From the NCBI GenBank assembly GCA_021816505.1, contig JAKAXS010000047.1:1-11438 (forward strand): a stretch of DNA of 11,438 bases, in the 5' to 3' direction. The stretch's first letter is position 1; every line of letters begins with the position of its first letter. Shown one piece after another: positions 7,717 through 11,438 of this stretch. Origin of the DNA: Pseudomonadota bacterium (GTDB lineage Bacteria; Pseudomonadota; Alphaproteobacteria; Rhizobiales; Hyphomicrobiaceae). Below the pieces are notes generated by a model. The model ran no database searches. It saw only the letters and a list, made by a program, of their open reading frames with translations, and was not told the origin of the DNA. The translations under genes and the position numbers were made by a program.

Positions 7717-7876
7717 CTTCCCCCCACCCCTAACCCTCCCCGCCAGGGGGAGGGGAACTTGTTGCGCAAGCGGCGATGTCGTTGATGGACGATTGCGGCT
7801 GCAGACGCGCGCGACGCAGCAGGCGTCCTCACCTCCCCTTGACGGGGAGGTCGCGCGAAGCGCGGGTGGGGTGAAG
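7717..7876. repeat. 160-bp palindromic interspersed element (REP/MITE-like)
   Basis: The 417-base gene-free stretch 7520-7936 holds this element. Its ends, CTTCCCCCCACCC (7717-7729) and GGGTGGGGTGAAG (7864-7876), are inverted repeats matching at 12 of 13 positions. Inside lie three hairpins: CCCTCCCC/GGGGAGGG (7734-7741 with 7747-7754), ACCTCCCC/GGGGAGGT (7831-7838 with 7844-7851) and CGCGC/GCGCG with a GAA loop (7852-7864). No transposase or convincing ORF is present. GC-rich repeats of this look are dispersed in many alphaproteobacterial genomes. No target-site duplication is obvious. It may form RNA structure at the end of the cysteine desulfurase transcript. Nothing else recognisable was found between 7520 and 7716. 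Confidence 0.7.
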
Positions 7877-7902
7877 GGCTGGGAGCGCGGTCAAACGGTG
7901 AG

Positions 7903-7928
7903 CGACCGGCCGCTTTCGCGGCCGGTCG
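7903..7928 (-). terminator. Strong hairpin terminating the encapsulin operon
   Basis: A perfect 11-bp stem (CGACCGGCCGC / GCGGCCGGTCG) with a TTTC loop lies 8 bases beyond the stop of the cysteine desulfurase gene. On the - strand only a short CGTTTG follows, so the U-tract is poor. The stem strength and position still support 3'-end formation or transcript protection. Confidence 0.6.
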
Positions 7929-7936
7929 ACATTGGA

Positions 7937-9976
7937 TCAGCGGGCGCGGGAAAGATCGCTTTCGTTTGCGAGCTTTTTCACGGCATCGACGAGGACGTCG
8001 ATCTCTCCGCACGTGTTGTAGAACGCGAACGACGGCCGCACGGTCGTCTCGTGACCGAAGCGGCGCAGGATCGGCTGGGCGCAATGATGACCCGAGCGCA
8101 CCGCGATGCCCTCGGCATTGAGTGCCGCGCCGATTTCCTCGCTCTTGAAGCCGTCGAGAACGAACGAGATCACGCTGGCCTTTTCCTTCGCGCGGCCGAT
8201 GATCGTGAGGCCGGGAATCCGCGACAGATGATGCGTCGCGTACTCGAGCAGCCCGTGCTCGTACTCGCCGATCTTGTCGAGGCCGATGCGTTCGACGTAC
8301 TCGATCGCCGCCGCAAGCCCCACCGCGTCCGCGATGTTGCCCGTGCCGGCTTCGAAGCGCAGCGGTGCTGGATGAAACAGCGTCCGCTCGAACGTGACGT
8401 CGGCAATCATGTTGCCGCCGCCTTGCCACGGCTGCATGGCGTTGAGCACTTCCGGCTTGCCATAAAGCGCGCCGATGCCGGTCGGTCCGAACAGCTTGTG
8501 CCCTGAGAACACGAAGAAGTCCGGGTCGAGATCCTGCACGTCGACCTTCATGTGCGAGACGGACTGCGCCCCGTCGAGCAGCACACGCACGCCGTAGCGC
8601 CGCGCGATCTCGATCATCTCCTTCGCCGGCGTAACCGTGCCGAGAGCGTTCGAAACCTGCGTGAACGACACGATGCGCGTGCGCGAGTTGAAGAGCTTCT
8701 GATACTCGTCGAGCCGGATCTGACCGAGGTCGTCGACCGGCGCGACGCGGATCTTCGCGCCCTTCTCCCACGCCAACAGCTGCCAGGGCACGATGTTGGC
8801 GTGATGCTCGAGGTTCGTGACGATGATCTCGTCGCCGGGGCCGATGTGCTGGCGCCCCCAGCTCTGCGCCACGAGGTTGATCGCCTCCGTGGTACCGCGC
8901 GCGAACACGATGCTTTCGGTCGACGGCGCATTGAGAAAGCGGCGAACCGCCTCGCGTGCGTCCTCGTAGGCATCCGTGGCGCGCGCCGCCAGTTCGTGCG
9001 CCGCGCGATGGATGTTCGAGTTCTCGTGCTCATAGAAGTACGAGAGCCGGTCGATCACAGACTTCGGTTTCTGCGTGGTCGCTGCGTTGTCGAACCAGAT
9101 GAGCGGCTTGCCGTTCACCTTTTCCGACAGGATCGGAAAATCCCGACGAATGGCGTTGACGTCGAACGGCGGATGCGCCGACGCAAACTTCGGATCGCGC
9201 TCGGTCTTGCGATCGAAGCGCTGCAACGCCTTATCCGGCTCGTCCGCCTTGCCGGCCGACGGTGCCGTCGTGTCGAAGTAGTAGAAGCTCGACGCCGGCT
9301 TCCCCTCCGCGCTTTTCGGCACGTCGCGTTGCCGATCGTCGAAGCGCAGCAGCGGTCCGAGATCGCCTGTCCCGGGCCCGTCGAGGCCGAGCGGATCGAC
9401 GGCAAACGGCGTCTCTCCGCGCGGCGCGCTGACCGGCGCCGTTCCGGACGTGGCGATGCCCGGGCTGGCGCCCAGTCCGCCAAGGCTCGGCCCCGTGTAA
9501 GCCGATCCACCCAACGCCTGCACGACGAGATCGTCGAGCGGCGTTTCAGGCGGCTTGCTCGAAACGGTGGTCGGCTGCGCGGCCAACGTCTTCGAAGGCT
9601 CTGCCGCGCCGAAGTTGAAGCCGGGAATGCTGTTTCCCGCGCCCGGGCTGGCACCGAATCCACCCACGCTCGGTCCGCCAGCCGACGGCTTGGGCGCCGT
9701 CGCTGCCAGAACGTTGCCCGCGGAAAGATCAGGCGGCGAGCCGGACGGCAGCGCCGTGTGTACCGGTGTCGGTTCGGAAACCGGCCCCGTCAAACTCGTG
9801 GTGACGGCGCCGGGGCTGAAGCCCAGGCCGCCAGCCGCGGGATCGGCAAAGTTGGGCGCAGGCCCCATGCCTCCCGCAGGCGTACGGTAGATCTCGTTGA
9901 CGAGGCGCGTCAGCAGCGCCTCGTCTGCCGATGGCGCGAGACCGTACGCGTGCTTCGCGTAATCAGCTGTAGACAT
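7937..9976 (-). CDS. sufS: Family 2A encapsulin cargo: SufS-type cysteine desulfurase with ~270-residue N-terminal targeting region
   Basis: This PLP enzyme releases sulfur from L-cysteine, giving alanine and an enzyme persulfide. The catalytic domain begins near residue 271 (FDVNAIRRDFPIL). It shows the PLP lysine K494 in FSGHKLFGPTG, D468/Q471 in LLDGAQSV, H391/H392 in NLEHHANIVPW, and the persulfide cysteine C632 in RSGHHCAQP. At 679 residues it is far longer than ordinary SufS (about 400). The extra N-terminus has a short helix-prone start (16-31) and then disordered Gly/Pro/Ser/Ala sequence. It carries GGLGFSPG (49-56), GGFGASPG (105-112) and GGLGASPG (166-173), plus a weaker GGMGPAPN (35-42). 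Such an extension is the hallmark of desulfurases loaded into family 2A encapsulins, where the N-terminal region directs encapsulation. The ATG overlaps the end of the shell gene by 14 bp, with GAGGTGG upstream as ribosome-binding site. Assignment is firm; docking by these repeats is inferred. Confidence 0.95.
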   Translation of the reverse strand: MSTADYAKHAYGLAPSADEALLTRLVNEIYRTPAGGMGPAPNFADPAAGGLGFSPGAVTTSLTGPVSEPTPVHTALPSGSPPDLSAGNVLAATAPKPSAGGPSVGGFGASPGAGNSIPGFNFGAAEPSKTLAAQPTTVSSKPPETPLDDLVVQALGGSAYTGPSLGGLGASPGIATSGTAPVSAPRGETPFAVDPLGLDGPGTGDLGPLLRFDDRQRDVPKSAEGKPASSFYYFDTTAPSAGKADEPDKALQRFDRKTERDPKFASAHPPFDVNAIRRDFPILSEKVNGKPLIWFDNAATTQKPKSVIDRLSYFYEHENSNIHRAAHELAARATDAYEDAREAVRRFLNAPSTESIVFARGTTEAINLVAQSWGRQHIGPGDEIIVTNLEHHANIVPWQLLAWEKGAKIRVAPVDDLGQIRLDEYQKLFNSRTRIVSFTQVSNALGTVTPAKEMIEIARRYGVRVLLDGAQSVSHMKVDVQDLDPDFFVFSGHKLFGPTGIGALYGKPEVLNAMQPWQGGGNMIADVTFERTLFHPAPLRFEAGTGNIADAVGLAAAIEYVERIGLDKIGEYEHGLLEYATHHLSRIPGLTIIGRAKEKASVISFVLDGFKSEEIGAALNAEGIAVRSGHHCAQPILRRFGHETTVRPSFAFYNTCGEIDVLVDAVKKLANESDLSRAR

Positions 9977-10877
9977 GATACTTGTCCACCTCGACGCCTT
10001 CGAGCACGGCCAGCGCGTCGTCCGTCAGGACGGCGAGCGAGCAGTAGAGCGAGACGAGATAAGACGCGATTGCCTTGTGGTTGATGCCCATGAAGCGCAC
10101 CGACAGCCCCATGCTCTGCTCGCCGGGCAGGCTCGGCTGGTAGAGGCCGACGACGCCCTGACGGGCCTCGCCCGTGCGCAGCAGGATGATGCTCGTCTTG
10201 CCGGCGGTGTTGATCGCCAGCTTGTCCGACGGGATCAGCGGCACGCCGCGCCACGTGATGAACTGCGAGCCGAACAGGCTGACGGTCGGCGGCGGAACGC
10301 CACGCCGCGTGCATTCGCGGCCGAAAGCTGCGATGGCGAGGGGATGAGCGAGGAAGAACGCCGGCTCTTTCCACACGCGGGCGAGCAGCTCATCCAAATC
10401 GTCGGGCGTCGGCGCGCCCGTGCGCGTCTTGATCTTCTGCGACTTCGCGGCGTGCGCGAGCAGGCCGTATTCCTTGTTGTTGATCAGTTCGCTTTCCTGC
10501 CGCTCCTTCACGCTTTCGATGGCGAGGCGCAGCTGCTCTTTGATCTGGTTGTGGGGCACGCTGTAGAGGTCGGATACGCGCGTGTGGATGTCGACGACGG
10601 AGTTGACCGCCGACAGCAGATATTCGCGCGGGTTCTCGTCGTAGTCGATGAACGAACCGGGCAGCACCTTCTCGTCGCGGTCCGAGCATTCGACGTCAGC
10701 CTCGGAACCGGGCTTGACCTTGTTGACGCGGTAGATGCCTGCCTCGACCGGAACCCAGTTCAGGAGGTGAACCAGCCAGCGCGGCGTGATCAGGTCGAAT
10801 TGCGGGACGGTTTTGGTGGCGTTAGCGAGTTGGCGAGCGGCGGCATCGCCTAGCGCGGTTTGGACTTCGTCTGCCAT
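9963..10877 (-). CDS. srpI: Family 2A encapsulin nanocompartment shell protein (SrpI-like)
   Basis: This 304-residue protein matches the SrpI / mycobacterial major membrane protein I group, now known as family 2A encapsulins, which have an HK97 phage-capsid fold and assemble into protein shells. Recognisable blocks are the N-terminal arm TALGDAAARQLANATKTVPQ, then LITPRWLVHLLNWVPVEAGI and YRVNKV, then DYDENPREYLLSAVNSVVDI with TRVSDLYSVPHNQIKEQLRL, and a C-terminal 'QSMGLSVRFMGINHKAIASY' with LVSLYCSLAV. Length is normal for the family. No cyclic-nucleotide-binding insertion, which marks family 2B, is seen. The ATG is preceded by AGGGTG with a short leader from a TATAAT promoter. The adjoining desulfurase is the expected cargo. 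Characterised family 2A shells enclose cysteine desulfurase, and elemental sulfur deposition inside the shell has been reported; storage here is inferred. Confidence 0.96.
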   Translation of the reverse strand: MADEVQTALGDAAARQLANATKTVPQFDLITPRWLVHLLNWVPVEAGIYRVNKVKPGSEADVECSDRDEKVLPGSFIDYDENPREYLLSAVNSVVDIHTRVSDLYSVPHNQIKEQLRLAIESVKERQESELINNKEYGLLAHAAKSQKIKTRTGAPTPDDLDELLARVWKEPAFFLAHPLAIAAFGRECTRRGVPPPTVSLFGSQFITWRGVPLIPSDKLAINTAGKTSIILLRTGEARQGVVGLYQPSLPGEQSMGLSVRFMGINHKAIASYLVSLYCSLAVLTDDALAVLEGVEVDKYHVYS

Positions 10878-10881
10878 ATTG

Positions 10882-10887
10882 CACCCT
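10882..10887 (-). promoter_or_regulatory. Ribosome-binding site of the encapsulin gene
   Basis: AGGGTG on the - strand places AGGG 6 bases before the ATG at 10877. It supports this start for the shell protein and fits a very short leader from the TATAAT box. Confidence 0.6.
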
Positions 10888-10898
10888 GTGTCTGTTAT

Positions 10899-10938
10899 AT
10901 TATAGAATAGTGTTCTACGTATCGAGTGCTACGTAGCA
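10899..10938 (-). promoter_or_regulatory. Encapsulin operon promoter with two dyad-symmetric candidate operators
   Basis: On the - strand a perfect TATAAT (10899-10904) lies about 15 bases upstream of the likely leader, in a region far more AT-rich than its surroundings. No good -35 is found 16-18 bases upstream, which suggests activator-dependent transcription. Two symmetric sites flank the gap: TAGAACACTATTCTA (10903-10917), with 5-bp arms and touching the -10, and the perfect 12-bp palindrome TGCTACGTAGCA (10927-10938), just upstream of the -35 position. CTACGTA also occurs as a direct repeat at 10915-10921 and 10929-10935 (+ strand), 14 bases apart. The regulator is unknown; cysteine- or Fe-S-responsive regulators are reasonable candidates only because of the gene content. 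Confidence 0.6.
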
Positions 10939-10961
10939 TATCATTCCAGACCAAGGAAGCG

Positions 10962-11438
10962 TCAAATGCCCGCGCCCGCGTCGAATGTCTCCGATCGCGC
11001 ATGGGCCTGAACGACGTGACTGTCAGGGCCGACGCTGCGCGTCAGCCAGACGTTTCCGCCGATGACCGAGCCCCGCCCGATCGTTACGCGGCCGAGAATC
11101 GTCGCGCCTGCGTAGATCACGACATCGTCCTGGACGATGGGATGGCGCGGCATGCCTTTGACCAGCGCGCCCTGCTCGTCGACGGAGAAGCGCTTCGCTC
11201 CAAGCGTCACGGCCTGATAGAGGCGCACGCGCTCGCCAATGACGGCGGTCTCGCCGATCACCACGCCGGTACCGTGATCGATGAAGAAGCTGCCGGCGAT
11301 GGTGGCGCCGGGATGGATATCGATGCCCGTGGCGGCGTGCGCACGCTCGGCGATGATGCGCGCCACGACGGGCGCACCAAGATCGTAGAGCGCATGCGCC
11401 AGGCGATGATGGATCACTGCGTTGACGCCCGGGAAGCT
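10962..11438 (-). CDS. cysE: Serine O-acetyltransferase, EpsC/CysE type (5' end outside window)
   Basis: This enzyme transfers acetyl from acetyl-CoA to L-serine, giving O-acetylserine, the acceptor for cysteine synthesis. The frame is open to the right edge (first visible residues SFPGVNAVIHHRLAHALYDL), so the N-terminal helical domain is missing; the GTG at 11417 is not the true start. The visible left-handed beta-helix has the family signatures: TGIDIHPGATIAGSFFIDHG, in which the D of DIHPGA and the H of DHGTG correspond to the catalytic Asp/His pair of CysE, and then VIGETAVIGERVRLYQAVTL. The chain ends in Ala-Gly-Ile. In CysE proteins the terminal Ile inserts into the O-acetylserine sulfhydrylase active site to form the cysteine synthase complex. 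It lies 84 bases upstream of the encapsulin gene on the same strand, the usual family 2A arrangement. Confidence 0.93.
   Translation of the reverse strand, partial: SFPGVNAVIHHRLAHALYDLGAPVVARIIAERAHAATGIDIHPGATIAGSFFIDHGTGVVIGETAVIGERVRLYQAVTLGAKRFSVDEQGALVKGMPRHPIVQDDVVIYAGATILGRVTIGRGSVIGGNVWLTRSVGPDSHVVQAHARSETFDAGAGI

Noticed and set aside
7717..7876. The repeated hairpins considered as a CRISPR fragment.
   Set aside because: The units are inverted and unequal, not direct repeats with regular spacers, and no cas genes are present.
7619..8506. A + strand frame running from the intergenic repeat into the desulfurase gene.
   Set aside because: It crosses the palindromic repeat and the operon hairpin, is antisense to the desulfurase gene, and has no recognisable domain.
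8552..10084. A 510-codon open frame on the + strand opposite the desulfurase gene.
   Set aside because: It is Arg-rich shadow sequence with no recognisable domain. The opposite strand encodes a desulfurase with all catalytic residues, and GC-rich DNA commonly leaves long antisense frames open.

Overview
The window is GC-rich, densely packed DNA, probably from a free-living alphaproteobacterium of the Hyphomicrobiales (Bradyrhizobium/Rhodopseudomonas-like). This is judged from protein style, codon use and a GC-rich palindromic interspersed repeat of a type common in that group. The species cannot be named from the sequence alone. One gene, cut by the left edge, runs on the + strand. All others run on the - strand.

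Layout from left to right: (1) 2-661, the C-terminal part of a family 3 solute-binding protein, convergent with (2) 760-2892, an orphan cytoplasmic Fe4S4/molybdopterin oxidoreductase; a hairpin at 705-730 separates them. (3) 3039-4163, a TonB-type energy transducer with a long Pro/Glu/Lys/Gln-rich linker. (4) 4241-5920, an unusual membrane protein with a secreted six-cysteine domain, a long Ala/Pro linker, one membrane span and a C-terminal J-domain-like segment carrying an HPD motif. (5) 6072-6557, a small PhnB-like VOC-fold protein. (6) 6661-7224 and 7229-7519, a tightly spaced pair: a small secreted PepSY-like protein followed by a four-helix cytochrome b. (7) 7520-7936, a gene-free stretch holding a 160-bp palindromic repeat element with near-perfect terminal inverted repeats, then a strong hairpin ending the next operon. 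(8) 7937-11438, the highlight: a family 2A encapsulin locus. In transcription order it is serine O-acetyltransferase (cysE, cut by the right edge), a palindrome-rich AT-rich promoter region, the encapsulin shell protein (SrpI-like), and, overlapping it by 14 bp, a SufS-type cysteine desulfurase with about 270 extra N-terminal residues.

The encapsulin genes make a coherent sulfur module. The acetyltransferase activates serine for cysteine synthesis. The desulfurase takes sulfur from cysteine. The shell is expected to enclose the desulfurase and, by analogy with characterised family 2A systems, may allow sulfur storage. The desulfurase N-terminal region carries a three-fold repeated Gly-Gly-x-Gly-x-Ser-Pro-Gly motif that is a strong candidate for shell docking. 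The desulfurase and shell genes are translationally coupled, and the shell gene has its own TATAAT promoter beside two dyad-symmetric sites, which suggests dedicated regulation. The class of system is known, but the promoter architecture and the cargo repeats here deserve attention. The transmembrane J-like protein is the least explained gene in the window.
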